Part shown: one piece after another, positions 46,401-53,105 of the stretch
Layout: the number at the start of each line of letters is the position of its first letter
How positions within the stretch are numbered: position 1 is the stretch's first letter
From: Iris pallida
Lineage: Eukaryota; Streptophyta; Magnoliopsida; Asparagales; Iridaceae
Length of the DNA stretch: 64,000 nt
Reading direction: 5' to 3'
Assembly: GCA_029216955.1 (NCBI GenBank)
Contig: JANAVB010010791.1
Coordinates: forward strand, 5,220,410 to 5,284,409
Notes under the pieces: model-generated
What the model was told of the DNA's origin: nothing
What the model saw: the letters and a program-made list of their open reading frames with translations, nothing else
Database searches by the model: none
Made by a program: the position numbers and the translations under genes

Positions 46401-47789
46401 CTGAACACTGTGTAAACTTTATGAATAAGAATGATATCTTAACACTGTTTTTTTTTTATGTTATACTTGGGTCCTGGTTCAAAACCATTAATGAAATAAC
46501 AATTCAATGCAAATAAAGTTAACCCTTCGAAAAAGAATTCCATGTAACACTAAAATCCTAAGAAGCACGGACACTCCAAATTCATGCTGTGCCCATGTCG
46601 TGTCGGATACAAGTATCAACACACCCCAGACACTCCAAAATACACTAGGAGACACCAAAATAGGTGTCGATTCCGTGTCACTGTGTCTGAAACGTGTCAT
46701 GTTGAATTCCTGTCCATGCAACATAGCTAAAATCTATCTTCTGGAGAAAATATGAACTTTGCTTGTGGGACTCATCATGATCCAAATGTATGGATATTGC
46801 CTGCGTACAACTGGAACCTCTAATATGTAATGGATGATGAATGTACAGGTATCTCCTGAACTCAACTACAAACCTCCAATATGGAATGAATAATGAAAGC
46901 AGGCACCTGAATGCAACATGACCACCCAAAACTTTTTGCCCTACTTATGCAATGGCGACACAAGATAAGGATTACTATAGCAGTTCTTTTGAACAAGGTT
47001 TGCAGTATCAGTAACGGAAACGGTATCAAACCCTTCTTGTGAGTGTTTCAGTGGCTCCAAATTGGAGTTTCAGCGTTTTCCATTTCAAAAAGCCAAAAAT
47101 TCATTAAAAGGTATTAAAAGTAGAAAATATTTGATTCATTTAGGCATAATTGTATTTATTTATTTGCTGTTTATCGTTAACTTTGAATGGAAATTATTCA
47201 AGATTGATGAATTGTTCACGTGTATCATTTTTTATTCACTTGCTTCTAGACAAAGTACACCCACAATAGATGGTCCAAAATGGAATAATATTAAGAGATG
47301 AATGTTGTTAATTTCTAGATATACAACTGGGCCAAATGGTAATGGTTACAATGTGCTGATAAAAAATCTTATTGACATACTATAGCATATCGATATTCGG
47401 AACAACGAATTCATTGTGTTAACATTGTTTTTCCTACCTTATCACTTTTATCTTCTTTTTTCTTTGCTGAATTGAACAGGAAGAGACCCGATTTCGGTAT
47501 TACAGTTGACAAAGTGACAAAGTGACAAAGTAACAGCATGGAAATCTTCAATATGCAACATTTTAAGGAGTCTCTTGTGCATGAACCTCACCAGTACCTT
47601 CTGTTTAAGGGTATTTTCACATTGCAGTAAGCGAATCCTTTGGCATACTTCCTGAAGCCTTTCCTCATGCATCTCTATGTCTGCAATATCTGGTTGAAAT
47701 ATGTCACAGAATTGAGGACCCCTCTTATGTTTCTTAATTGCTCGTTCTCGTAGTCTCTTTATCTTTTTCTCAAGGGAAGATGCCAGATG
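4184..47789 (-). CDS. Partial OSCA/CSC1-like (RXW8-type) channel gene; exons join 47598-47789, 45954-46252, 39408-39687, 4184-4462
   Basis: Four minus-strand exons splice in one open frame (64 codons, 99 codons +2, 1 base +93 codons, 93 codons) and give about 350 residues of a DUF221 membrane protein, roughly half of the usual 700-800. The order matches the family: a cytosolic coiled segment (PHM7_cyt-like), [20 protein letters not shown], transmembrane segments with [12 protein letters not shown], then GYLPS...MLGMAS, then FITYILTDG. By family knowledge the product is a dimeric ion channel in the plasma membrane or an endomembrane, gated by membrane tension or osmotic stress. N-terminal exons (to the right) and the last exon(s) (to the left) are outside the window. 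Introns are 1,345, 6,266 and 34,945 bp, the last two swollen by retrotransposons. Open exons and intact splice sites argue for a working gene, but expression cannot be judged here. Confidence 0.9.
4463..4781. other. Unique intron sequence next to exon D
   Basis: AT-rich intron. No gene or recognisable repeat was seen before the TRIM-like element begins at 4782. Confidence 0.4.
4782..5176 (-). repeat. TRIM-like element, 3' LTR
   Basis: 395-bp repeat TGACACCGGA...TGTGTCA, matching 5998-6383 over its full length with scattered substitutions and small indels. Confidence 0.7.
5998..6383 (-). repeat. TRIM-like element, 5' LTR
   Basis: 386-bp repeat with the same ends as 4782-5176; the decayed PBS lies immediately to its left. 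Confidence 0.7.
6384..7587. other. Intron sequence, no recognised feature
   Basis: About 1.2 kb between the TRIM-like element and C2. Only short, unconvincing reading frames are present, and no terminal repeats were seen. Confidence 0.4.
7588..7751 (+). repeat. C2 5' LTR
   Basis: 164 bp. It matches the 3' LTR apart from scattered substitutions and a 4-base gap (TTTAGAGAATATG versus TTTAGCATGAGAATATG). The first base pair context is TATTGATAT instead of TGTTGATAT, so the TG end has mutated. It ends ...CAATCTCAACA. Confidence 0.9.
7702..7764 (+). promoter_or_regulatory. C2 LTR TATA box and tRNA-iMet primer-binding site
   Basis: A TATATAAAG core at about 7703-7710 lies near the LTR end. TGGTATCAGAGCC at 7752-7764 directly follows the LTR and is complementary to initiator Met tRNA, the usual copia primer. 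Confidence 0.8.
7752..8055 (+). repeat. C2 leader with CTG/CCG-type triplet run
   Basis: The untranslated leader between PBS and gag contains a run of CTG/GCT/CCG-like triplets (about 7838-7897). The same position in C1, C3 and C4 also carries triplet-rich sequence. Confidence 0.55.
8056..12556 (+). pseudogene. C2 gag-pol polyprotein, multiply interrupted
   Basis: Gag starts at 8056 ([11 protein letters not shown]). It meets a TGA at 8305-8307, resumes in frame, shifts frame near 8590, and runs to a CCHC knuckle ([14 protein letters not shown], about 8857-8898) before stops at 9017 and 9058. The long open part 9161-10300 holds the protease motif DSGA, the GAG-pre-integrase HHCC zinc block (HHRRMGHSS...CDACE), and integrase with HSDVWGP, SDNGTEY and the catalytic Glu region. 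A TGA at 10298 and further breaks follow, including TGA at 11060. RT is open from 11277 to 12194, with [21 protein letters not shown] and YVDDM (about 11606). RNase H is shifted near 12165 and ends at the TGA at 12554. Confidence 0.88.
12555..12731 (+). repeat. C2 polypurine tract and 3' LTR
   Basis: GAGGGGGAG (12555-12563) primes plus-strand synthesis immediately before the 168-bp LTR (12564-12731, TGTTGATATG...CTCAACA). Confidence 0.9.
12732..13735 (-). other. Unassigned sequence; right part probably the 3' LTR of old copia C7
   Basis: No gene. Because C3 is inserted at 13735/13736, the sequence left of it is continuous with 15565-15916, the 3' LTR of C7. At least the rightmost few hundred bases, with a TGTATAAATC core near 13551-13560 on the minus strand, are probably the same LTR. 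A CT-rich run (13576-13584) and A14 (13647-13660) are simple repeats. The left limit of the LTR cannot be fixed. Confidence 0.4.
13736..13890 (-). repeat. C3 3' LTR
   Basis: 155 bp, TGTTGGAATATTTAG...CAATTGCAACA on the minus strand; same length as its partner at 15410-15564. Confidence 0.88.
13898..15237 (-). pseudogene. C3 RT-RNase H remnant lacking the catalytic YVDD segment
   Basis: The RT N-terminal part (14599-15021) has [15 protein letters not shown] and [12 protein letters not shown]. It then jumps at about 14660 from VIGME directly to the block equivalent to [14 protein letters not shown], deleting the stretch that carries the RT active site YVDDM. RNase H ([17 protein letters not shown], then CDNQSAISI) follows with frameshifts and ends at 13898. 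The RT could not be catalytic. Confidence 0.85.
15397..15564 (-). repeat. C3 5' LTR with tRNA-iMet PBS
   Basis: LTR 15410-15564 plus the PBS GGCTCTGATACCA on plus at 15397-15409. Confidence 0.88.
15917..16948 (-). pseudogene. C7 RT C-terminus and RNase H remnant
   Basis: Broken minus-strand frames read as the copia RNase H and end of RT, e.g. [20 protein letters not shown] and [15 protein letters not shown]. Many stops are present. The frame is cut at 16948 by insertion of C4. Confidence 0.72.
16949..17148 (-). repeat. C4 3' LTR
   Basis: TGCTGATATATTTAG...ATCTCAACA on the minus strand. It contains extra internal copies of an ACTAAATATAACATATT unit compared with the 155-168 bp LTRs of C2 and C3. 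Confidence 0.9.
17156..21650 (-). pseudogene. C4 gag-pol, almost one frame but with about ten stops
   Basis: After one frameshift close to the gag start (21650), the coding sequence stays in a single frame down to the stop at 17156. Blocks: gag, CCHC knuckle (about 20835-20870), protease DSGAS (about 20440), HHCC block (about 19930-20060), integrase (19496-19900), a low-complexity Pro/Ser linker (18750-18970), RT with [11 protein letters not shown] (one codon lost) and YIDDM (about 18100) in place of YVDDM, and RNase H. Stops occur at 21398, 20876, 20612, 20345, 20138, 19496, 19088, 18647 and 17537, plus one in the RT N-terminal part near 18464. Most are CAG/CAA or TGG codons changed by a single C-to-T or G-to-A step. 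Confidence 0.9.
21789..22051 (-). repeat. C4 leader with GCA/GCG triplet run and PBS
   Basis: From about 21825 to 21960 the leader is a run of GCA, GCG and GTA triplets on plus. It ends at the PBS (GGCTTTGATACCA, about 22039-22051), which has one base changed from the GGCTCTGATACCA of the other copies. Confidence 0.7.
22052..22249 (-). repeat. C4 5' LTR
   Basis: 198 bp, matching 16949-17148 with scattered substitutions and short gaps; it ends ATATCAACA against the GGTTG duplication. Confidence 0.9.
22250..22386 (-). pseudogene. C7 RT fragment between C4 and G1
   Basis: Encodes [20 protein letters not shown]... through [10 protein letters not shown], the RT N-terminal block of C7, stranded between two insertions. 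Confidence 0.8.
22387..24223 (-). repeat. G1 3' LTR
   Basis: 1,837 bp. The terminal segment 22439-22497 is closely related to the U5 end of the 50458-58207 element. A reading frame of up to 172 codons on plus (23610-24128) is present but not convincing as a gene. Confidence 0.95.
24284..26080 (-). CDS. G1 pol, 3' part: RNase H, integrase, chromodomain-like tail
   Basis: In the same frame as the upstream 935-codon reading frame, separated only by a TAG at 26081-26083. RNase H continues with [20 protein letters not shown]. Integrase has the HHCC zinc block ([12 protein letters not shown]...CMACQQVK), the catalytic D,D,E regions ([29 protein letters not shown]), and the GPFEI/VFHVSQ C-terminal module. 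The end, from PIQILDRKE to [18 protein letters not shown], matches the chromodomain-type tail that in chromoviruses directs integration to marked chromatin. If the stop is not read through, this part is not translated. Confidence 0.92.
   Translation of the reverse strand, partial: HEKNYPTHDLELAAIVFALKLWRHYLYGVACRIYTDHKSLKYLFTQRELNLRQRRWLELIKDYELTIEYTPGKGNVVADALSRIFMGTLAINKEIKRDLKAMGIELGIEYRHLHLAQLKLGSSLLSKIKTAQGDDSFLKKMRELISTGRATDFAEDGDGTMRLKGRLCIPETAELRKEILTEAHYAKYSLHPGSTKMYKDLRTNFWWHGMKKDVATFVSQCMACQQVKAEHQRPGGELQNIPISEWKWDNISMDFIVGFPKAPRGNDAIWVIVDRLTKSAHFIAIKVGWSVDRLAQIYVDEIVRLHGVPASIISDRDGRFLSRFWTSLQAAMGTKLNFSSAYHPQTDGQTERVNQILEDMLRLCAIDLMTSWDTHLPLAEFAYNNSYQSSIQMAPYEALYGRKYRSPICWDEVGERQVLGPELVEQAVEKVRMIRDRLRIAQSRQKSYADLRRRPLEFLAGDHVFLKVTPMRGVMRFGVKGKLSPRFVGPFEIIERVATVAYRIALPPALVDVHDVFHVSQHRKYVHDPSHVVSFDQLELRTDLSYSEEPIQILDRKENVLRNRLMSLVRVLWRNHSVEESTWEMESEMKEKYPALFV
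26081..28888 (-). CDS. G1 gag-pol, 5' part: Gag, protease, RT, start of RNase H (935 codons)
   Basis: ATG at 28888, 160-odd bases after the PBS. A Gln-rich coiled segment (residues about 30-65) and an acidic stretch (about 75-98) precede the retrotransposon Gag domain (about 110-290). Two CCHC knuckles follow ([14 protein letters not shown] and [14 protein letters not shown], about 322-353). Protease [10 protein letters not shown] is at about 426-435. RT spans about 610-800 with the catalytic FIDD motif near 761-764; early RNase H follows. The frame ends at TAG 26081-26083, inside RNase H where relatives have a coding codon before HEKNYPTHD. Everything else is open, an unusually well preserved copy. 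Confidence 0.94.
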   Translation of the reverse strand: MTKKRNNPAPTQTVDSTSSTKSTEPSETTMQKMLQLIELQQQQLQTQFKAQFEAQQKQMNVLTQIVSRMAGNTKTTDEETEEKQGDQEENEEEETQPQMIDSSSLFKAKEFRKMNPPKFNGRAEPDVIVGWLAEMEDLFNLLSIEGSQRVTCAALQLQLRAYDWWAAKKQEIYEADTDATISWKIFKQAFLEQYVPRAVRQQKEDEFMTLRQGNMSVDDYDSSFSKLAKFAGAFLPNKEAWCERFQQGLNDELRRDVMNQRCRTYRESYNAALDNERIFGRMSSRGIRNHFNKRPNDAGAGGSGITKRPNRFDDRGHGSQHCTRCGRRGHRTVDCVTRSCYKCGEVGHIVTFCPHKGPNQHNPPRNVPNPHKAPILQGANAVPVNHQNQRHGAQGRVYALTRDEALASDTVVTGILLYKDIPARVLFDSGATHSFISADFAKENKITMQSLDINISVSTPSGVDMPANFICRDGHICIGGRYLSLDAVVLDIKDYDIILGMDWLGACRATIECAEKRVVFRLPGETEFSYSCGTVSKAAIMVSAISARRMLRSGCAGYLGSVRDTRKDNTNTQTDVVADFPDVFPDEMPGMLPDREIEFSIDTFPDIRPISKAPYRMAPAELKELKVQLQELLDRGFIHPSVSPWGAPVLFVKKKDGSMRLCIDYRELNKATVRNKYPLPRIDDLFDQLQGATIFSKIDLRSGYHQLKIKSDDISKSAFRTRYGHYEFLVMPFGLTNVPAAFMDLMNRVFRSQIDKFVVVFIDDILVYSKNREEHAEHLKTVLQILRENKLYAKQSKCEFWMSSVTFLGHVISAEGVAVDPKKIDAVVDWKRPASASDIRSFLGLAGYYRRFVRSFSKLASPLTRLTQKGVVFEWSDDCESSFQELKQRLVSAPILALPDGPEGFQIFSDASGTGLGCVLMQRDKVISYASRQLK
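29055..30906 (-). repeat. G1 5' LTR with tRNA-iMet PBS
   Basis: LTR 29070-30906 (1,837 bp). The PBS GCTCTGATACCA on plus at 29055-29066 lies three bases from the LTR. Confidence 0.94.
30907..31083 (-). pseudogene. C7 RT N-terminal fragment right of G1
   Basis: Minus-strand reading [28 protein letters not shown] is the start of a copia RT domain. A frameshift near 30935 separates it from the G1 junction. Confidence 0.75.
31084..32330. repeat. Intron with 120-bp tandem repeat (about 31405-31795)
   Basis: Three full and one partial unit of about 116-122 bp begin near 31415, 31535, 31651 and 31773. Each starts GTTGAAAGATGGGATC, followed by TTGCTTCTACTT and GTAAGACTTTG. The units are diverged, so the array is old. 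Bases 31084-31200 are degenerate GATCGGCG-like repeat; 31800-32330 is AT-rich with no recognised gene. A 30-bp direct duplication lies at about 32105-32162. Confidence 0.6.
32350..35236 (+). pseudogene. C5 gag-pol remnant
   Basis: Late gag with a CCHC knuckle ([14 protein letters not shown], about 32552-32593), protease DSGAS (about 32970), HHCC block and first integrase motif (broken), then after the deletion RT (33878-34804; [17 protein letters not shown] at about 34310 in place of YVDDM) and RNase H with stops at about 34929, 35068 and 35140. The catalytic second Asp changed to Asn means RT is inactive. Confidence 0.85.
35245..35438 (+). repeat. C5 3' LTR
   Basis: 194 bp TGTTGGTATATTTAG...TTACAACA, with a duplicated TTTAGTATGGAAATATGTTAT-like unit near its start. 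Confidence 0.88.
35439..37159. other. Intron sequence with GGTTCGG-type low-complexity tract
   Basis: No gene was seen. About 36085-36205 is rich in GAACCGAACC/GGTTCGGTTTGG units common in plant intergenic DNA. Confidence 0.4.
37160..37640. repeat. 245-bp tandem duplication rich in GGTATAC palindromes
   Basis: Unit 1 (37160-37404) and unit 2 (37405 to about 37640) are almost identical. Each holds many GGTATACCG, GGTATATCGGC and CGGTATATCG near-palindromes, then a shared non-repetitive part. The high similarity suggests a recent duplication. Confidence 0.75.
37641..39407. other. AT-rich OSCA intron next to exon C
   Basis: Several short frames, none recognised. 39328-39365 is a near-copy of part of exon C (see findings). 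Confidence 0.4.
39408..39687 (-). CDS. OSCA/CSC1-like channel, exon C (transmembrane core)
   Basis: 280 bp. The acceptor is ...GTCATACAG at 39688-39689 and the donor is CAA|GTAAGC at 39407-39406. Its first base completes the Ile codon split with exon B (AT|C), then [19 protein letters not shown], a hydrophobic segment, [19 protein letters not shown], a further hydrophobic segment [16 protein letters not shown], and [21 protein letters not shown]. These are conserved DUF221 core blocks of RXW8-type CSC1-like proteins. The frame is fully open. Confidence 0.94.
39920..40624 (-). repeat. C8 3' LTR
   Basis: 705 bp; a CT microsatellite lies at about 40261-40277. Confidence 0.92.
40642..44673 (-). 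pseudogene. C8 gag-pol, interrupted
   Basis: Gag starts at 44673 ([19 protein letters not shown]). It has a TAG at 44506-44508, then runs to a CCHC knuckle ([14 protein letters not shown]). A frameshift near 43900-44130 leads into protease ([12 protein letters not shown], about 43790). Integrase (HSDVCGP, SDNGGEY, and [12 protein letters not shown] with the catalytic Glu), RT ([20 protein letters not shown]) and RNase H follow in one frame, with stops at 43527, about 43398, about 43060 and 41163. A last frameshift near 40905 precedes the RNase H C-terminus. The integrase-RT stretch 41163-43040 is open for 625 codons. Confidence 0.9.
44724..45474 (-). repeat. C8 5' LTR with tRNA-iMet PBS
   Basis: LTR 44739-45474; the PBS GCTCTGATACCA on plus lies at about 44724-44735. 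Confidence 0.92.
45475..45953. other. OSCA intron sequence between C8 and exon B
   Basis: No gene or recognisable repeat beyond the target duplication. Confidence 0.45.
45954..46252 (-). CDS. OSCA/CSC1-like channel, exon B
   Basis: 299 bp. The acceptor is TTTACTGTAG at 46253-46254 and the donor is AT|GTAAGTT at 45953-45952. It encodes [41 protein letters not shown], then a long hydrophobic segment with [12 protein letters not shown] and the amphipathic [28 protein letters not shown] and PEPRDVxWxNL are hallmark blocks of the boundary between the cytosolic domain and the DUF221 core. Phase 0 at the start, phase 2 at the end. The exon is fully open. Confidence 0.95.
46253..47597. other. OSCA intron between exons A and B
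   Basis: 1,345 bp, no gene. 46555-46720 holds degenerate GTGTCGGACAC-like repeats; 47517-47532 repeats AAAGTGAC. Confidence 0.6.
47598..47789 (-). CDS. OSCA/CSC1-like channel, exon A (cytosolic loop, coiled segment)
   Basis: 192 bp (64 codons, phase 0 at both ends). The acceptor is CTATCTTTGCAG at 47790-47791 and the donor is AAG|GTACTG at 47597-47596. The peptide is charged and helical: [20 protein letters not shown], then [19 protein letters not shown], ending LKQK. It fits the cytosolic PHM7_cyt-type insertion that precedes AAFVTF in CSC1-like proteins. This loop is poorly conserved in the family, so the call rests mainly on its splice sites, phase and position directly upstream of exon B. 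Confidence 0.82.
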
Positions 47790-48744
47790 CTGCAAAGATA
47801 GATTTCAATGAGGTCCAACTGAAGATAAAGAAATGTGGACAAATATTGCAGATATCACTTCTACTTCATTCTGCTTTCTGAATGCTCACTCTCTTGGAAT
47901 GGAGCATTGTACAAAGTTCCAAACAGCTGGAAAATCTACTTCAGTTTCAAAAAATAGTATTTACTATATTAAGCAAGTGATAAATTAAGAAGAAGCAAAA
48001 CAACAAAAGCCCATGCCGTGCCAAATGATGTACCATGTACCTAATGATTGGCAGAAAAAAATGTTTCAAGACTAGCAGAGAATTTTTCACTTTATTTAAA
48101 AGAAACCATTGATATATGAATGAGCGAATGGATGACAGATTTACGAGATTGACGCTATTGAATCCATTTTCAACTGTAAATTGTGCTCAGAAAGGGTAGA
48201 GGTATTATCTTATATGCATATATCCTATTTCGAAATATACTGTCATAGACAGCCTTGTGTGGTTGTTTCAGATTACTCTATGACTACAATCATTTCCTCA
48301 GAAAATATGGTTCATGAAGTCACTAGGTGGTACATGAACTATATATTCTATCTAGTAGAAGTAACTTGTGTTAAATTATTGAATGTATTTCTGTTTTGGA
48401 TGATGTAGCGAGGAAATTATGTAAATAGTCGGCATGCACATGTGTAGAGATGCATTCACCCATCCGCTCATCCATTACTTCTCCACAACTTCCTAGATTT
48501 ATCCAATTATCCTCCCTCCAACTTTGACCATAATACATCCCCTCAACCAACTACCAATTCCCTATGCAAATGGTTCACCCATTTTTCAAAGTGTTGCTTG
48601 ACCAGTACATCCTCCACACTATCTATATAATTGGCCACCTCCTTCCTTCCCATTGTTACCATACGCTACAATTTCACCACCACAAGAGAAATAGAAGAAG
48701 TGAATGGGTACACCTTATCCCCAACGCCACCCCTCCCCCCCAAA
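47790..48744. other. OSCA intron upstream of exon A
   Basis: No exon matching the N-terminal membrane segments of the family was found here. AT-rich, with short unconvincing frames. Confidence 0.45.
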
Positions 48745-48926
48745 TCCCTATCATCGCCCTCCTGAATCTGTCAAACCATGCCCGAGGAATATACTGTGGA
48801 TATATTATTGATAGTCTTCTTGGCTTTATATAGCCTTATAGTCATTATTACAATGGCGGAATATACTGTGGATATCCTATGGCATATTCTGGCATACCAA
48901 ATATGTCACAGGATATTCCAATAGGA
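48745..48926 (-). mobile_element. Copia scrap C6: RT fragment fused to an LTR piece
   Basis: 48748-48786 matches the [22 protein letters not shown] part of C2/C4 RT. It is followed at once by LTR-like sequence of the same family (48787-48926), in which GGAATATACTGTGGATAT occurs twice. Most of the element between is deleted. It abuts the truncated 3' end of the LINE. Confidence 0.7.
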
Positions 48927-50457
48927 GGGGTGATTAGCCCCTCAAAGATGCGACGGTTTCTTTCCCTCCAGACATGCCAGACAGAAGCCGCAAGCCGTAT
49001 TCTGGCGGTCTTGAACCAAACCTGCCCTCTCCTTCTGCATTCATGAATCCCAGTGATGATATCTCCAATCTCCCTTCCTGTGTCGCATCCACCTAGCGCT
49101 CTACGGCATTGCTCAGTCCAGATGTAAAAGGACACCTCACACTCAAAGAACAAGTGTCGTATAGACTCATTATCCACATCACATAGCACACACTTCGGAT
49201 TGGACACGTGAATCCCAAAGGAGATGAGTCTATCCCTCGTCAGCAGCCGACCAAGGAGCAACCGGTAGACACACAGCTGCATCTTGTGGGCCAGATCCTT
49301 ATACCATATGAATTCATAGTCTGCGCTGGGGGAAAGTACGACGCACAAGGTTGTAGCGGCTATGGAACTGAAACTCCCCAATGCCCCCAATAACCTCCGA
49401 CGGATCACATGTCCAACAATCTGCTGGCTGAGTCGGATCTATCCCAACCGCGTGAATGGCCTCTCCAAGCTCCACTGTATGATGGTAAACCTCCGGTCTC
49501 TACTCTCTATTTATGATAATATGCTTACAGGTCAACCCCCTACCAGCCTCCCTATGTGACCGGTCGTCCAGTATCTCAAGCAGAGATTGACGCTCTAACC
49601 ATGGGTCTCGCCAGAGGTCAGTCCCCGCTCTATCTCTCATAGTCCTCTAGATGGAAGATTTGAGTACAACTCTGTGGCACAGAATGTAATTGAAAGTGAC
49701 AGAATGGTTGTTGTTAAGAGAGGCAGGTCCAGAAGTTGTCCCGCTTCACATACCGACTGTACATCCAATCAGCACATAAAGACCCACCTTTGATGAACCT
49801 CCAAGCCAGCTTCACGGCAGAGGTCTCCCTAACAGTCAGCATGGGTCTAAGCCTCCCTCCTCCCTCCACCCGACGCCGGCAGAGCTTCTCCCAAGAGATC
49901 GCATGCATGCCCCCCCTCCAGATGAAGTTGGCACAAATGCTCTCTACCTTCTGGATGGTGGCGAAAGGAACCAGAATAGACTGAAGCCAGAACAGCGCCA
50001 GAGCCGAGATGATCGATCTGACTAGTTCAATGCGCCCACCAAATGACAGGCCAGCAGCCTGCCACCCTTTAACTCTTCTCTAAGCATACTCTACCAGACT
50101 ATGGCAATCTAGGTCCCGAGCATAGTTGATTGTCAGAGGCACTCATAGATATTTTACCGGGAGATTACTCTTATAAACTCCTAAAGCTTTCGCTCGTTCC
50201 TCCTTCAAAGAGCATAGGGAGCTAAAGTAGACCCGACTCTTCTCTCGGTTCAGTTGGAGCCCAGTAAAAGTTTCCATTTCTCCCATAATTCCAGCGATCG
50301 TGGTCATTCCTTCCATAGAGGGGTGGAGGAAGACCATGAGTTCGTCAGCATATACGAGATGAGTAACAGAGGGCTCGATCCTCCGGAACAACGGGACCAG
50401 CTTCCCACTGTGAACCGCCTTATCCATCATGCAGGTGAAGGACTCCATGACAAGTAT
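48927..50457 (-). pseudogene. LINE RT 3' half and zinc-finger region
   Basis: Starts inside RT with VMESFTCMM. The active-site line HLVYADELMVF (about 50350) has YADE where catalytic RTs have YADD. Thumb and linker sequence (50143 down to 49714) has stops. The block at 48930-49408 reads YRLLLGRLLTRDRLISFGI, then CVLCDVDNESIRHLFFEC (the CxxC...HxxxxC zf-RVT pattern), then ARIRLAASVWHVWRERNRR. Several stops and the catalytic change make it dead. Confidence 0.85.
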
Positions 50458-53105
50458 TGTAGTGCCCCGTCCCGCTCAGTCAATCGGAGGAATCGAAATG
50501 CCGACGGCGTTCGATCTTAGCTTTGCAACGGCTGCTCGAAGACTCGCTCAGTCGAGGCGACTCCTCGCTCAGGTAGGGTAGTTTCGGTGAACTTCCCTCA
50601 TCTTAGCCTTCACATAATAAATCACATATTTTCAACTTGCACAAGTTAGACTTGATAATAAAATAGACGCATCCACATAGCTAAGGGAATAATCCCGACG
50701 AGTCGGAATGTGTTAGAACATGGAAAAAGGTCCCACGGTCTACTTAGAAGTCGGCTCAGCGTGTTTTCAAAATGACACTCGGTCCTTCGTCCCGTGGCTT
50801 GGGAGAAGGAAGTTGGCCTAAGTTTCTAAGTTGCCACAATGCTGGAATTAGCCTAAGTCATAGGCGTCGCCCGCACGAATACTTGATAAAGCATGCACGG
50901 TGCCGTCGTCCAAGGCTTGGCATAGCCTTCTCCTGTCCCGTGGTTTAAGTCGTGTTGCACGGCATGTGGCTTAAGTCTAGGCACCCAAAGAGCTTGGTTG
51001 ATCAAGTCGAGCGCGTACACGGCACGTTCTCTCGATGCAAAGCTTGACGTAGCCTTTGCTCGTCGAGTCGTTGCCCGAATAAGTTAGACAAGAGTTCTGC
51101 TGGGCTATCGAAGTTATAGCAAGCACTGTCCCCTGTTTCCTGTTCACATAGTCCCATGAGAAATAGGCTCATCATATAAAGTATGTGACTTGAGCGATAG
51201 CGTCGCCTAGAGAACAAGATCTGTCTAAGGCACGAGCCACGGTTGGTTTAGTGAAAAACATGCCACGGACAAAAAAAGTCCACGCGACTGCTTGTCGCCG
51301 AGATCGGCCCCGCTACTTGGGAGTCTCGATAAGTCTCGCTAAGGAAGTACACGAGATCGGCCCCGCTACTTGGGAGTCTCGATAAGTCTCGATAAGTCTA
51401 ATTCACGAGATCGGCCCCGCTACTTGGAAGTCTCGATAAGGAAGCACACGAGATCGGTCCCGCTACTAGGGAGTCTCGATAAGTCTCGTTCACGAGATCG
51501 GTCCCGCTACTTGGGAGTCTCGATAAGCCTCGATAAGTCTCGTTCACGAGAAAGGTCCCGCTGCTTTCGAGTCTCGATAAGTCTCGATAAGGAAGCATAC
51601 GAGATCGGTCCCGCTACTTAGGAGTCTCGACAAGTCTCATTCACGAGATCGGTCCCGCTACTTGGAAGTCTCGATAGAAAGATGGAAAGCATGATCATGA
51701 TTAAGGAAGGACTTGATAGAACGAGTTGAGTCTTGCATGGTCATTGGACAACGTGCGCGCAAGGGTAAATTCCTCGAACGATCCTGGGGCGCCGGGTTCG
51801 TGTCGGCCTAGGAGGAATTGCAGATATTGTATAGCCTTCAACGACGGTACGACTCGATTGAAGTGAACCGTTACAATATAGGCTGCGGGTTATTCGGTGG
51901 GAGCTCGTACCTCGCCACGCGAATGGTCACCGTATGCAAAGATCCAGGATAGCTTGACATTGCTACTCATATAGATGTGTCGGCATAAGAGCGGCTATCC
52001 GCGTATATGCCTTTGGATTGCGTCGAGTATTAGCAAGTTACGTGTTGGGTTAACAAGGCAAAGTTGTAGCGAGTGCTAACTTTGAGTCGGCACGGGTTAG
52101 GGTGTGCACGGTTGCATCACCATTCTGGAGCCTAAGATTTGGCTATAGTAAGGACATGTGCTTCGGCATGAATGTGGCGTCGTCTCGAGTTAAGTCAGGA
52201 AGGGCCGTAAGGCAAGTTGGTCAAGTTTGGTTGATCCTTGGGAGGCACGGCCTCGATCTTAAGGTACGATCAAGTGTATTGGCATGACCAGCACGAGTCG
52301 TCCCTTTGACGCCATTAGCACGAGAATGGTCTAGAGGCACATAGAACAAGTGAAAGTCTTGGCACGGCCGAGTTGCATATGTTTTTACTCGGCGAGGCAC
52401 TGCCTCGAATATATTAAAGTCACGGATAGAGTATAGCACGACCCTGTCATTGCGTTGCCAAGTATAGGCCAAGACGTCTTTGTCCCAAAATTGATCCTAA
52501 GGCGAGACTAGAAAGACAATCAAAAGGGATTAAGCTGCACAAAGTAAATGAACGTGTCAATTTTGTATGGGTGGGCGAGGAGCTCACTCCACCAGTACAG
52601 TTGAGTACTGACACCCACACAGTTTTCATGTGCAGGCACAGGTAGAAACTCGTGGCACGGAGCTCGCTTGGATGCGTCGAGGCACGGAGTTCCTTGGCGA
52701 TTCGAAGCGTGCGGCCACGTGGAGTCGAGACTTATACGGGACATAATGTATGGACATTACATTCCGAAGCATCTGCTGGCTCAAGATTGTATCAAGAGAT
52801 GAGAGAGAGCAGAGTGACTTGTAAAATGAGAGAAAAGTGAGCTTGAGAGACTTGTAATCATAGCCTTGCGCCCCATTGTAATCTTATTGTTCAATATCAA
52901 TAAAATAGCACTTTTGAACAACTTGTGTTTTGCTTCTAAATTTCCGCTGCATGTTCAATGTTTCTGCTTGGGACTTTTGTGCGACGATCCCGTCGCAGCC
53001 GCTATAATCGGCCGTTATGAAACTGCCTTGGACGAGCGCAATCTAGGCTCGTGCGGCATCACGCCTTAGCGAGGACGATCGCTCCTACGGGAGCGGGGCG
53101 TGACA
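50458..53105 (+). repeat. LARD-like element, 5' LTR
   Basis: 2,648 bp, ending GGGGCGTGACA. It contains an eight-unit tandem array (51296-51676) and an AATAAA signal (52899-52904) about 200 bp before its end. The same layout is present in the 3' LTR. Confidence 0.92.
51296..51676 (+). repeat. Eight-unit tandem array in the 5' LTR
   Basis: Units of about 36-60 bp, each starting GAGATCGG(T/C)CCCGCTACTT and ending with one to three GTCTCGATAA repeats. Several unit borders read TCTCGTTCACGAGA, a 5-bp stem with a TTCA loop. Confidence 0.88.

Noticed and set aside
47790..48744. Possible further upstream OSCA exon
   Set aside because: No segment with conserved N-terminal blocks and matching splice phase was found; the preceding exon must be farther right or outside the window.
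51296..51676. CRISPR-like appearance of the repeated GAGATCGGTCCC units
   Set aside because: Units are tandem and degenerate with no unique spacers, occur inside plant LTRs and have no associated proteins.
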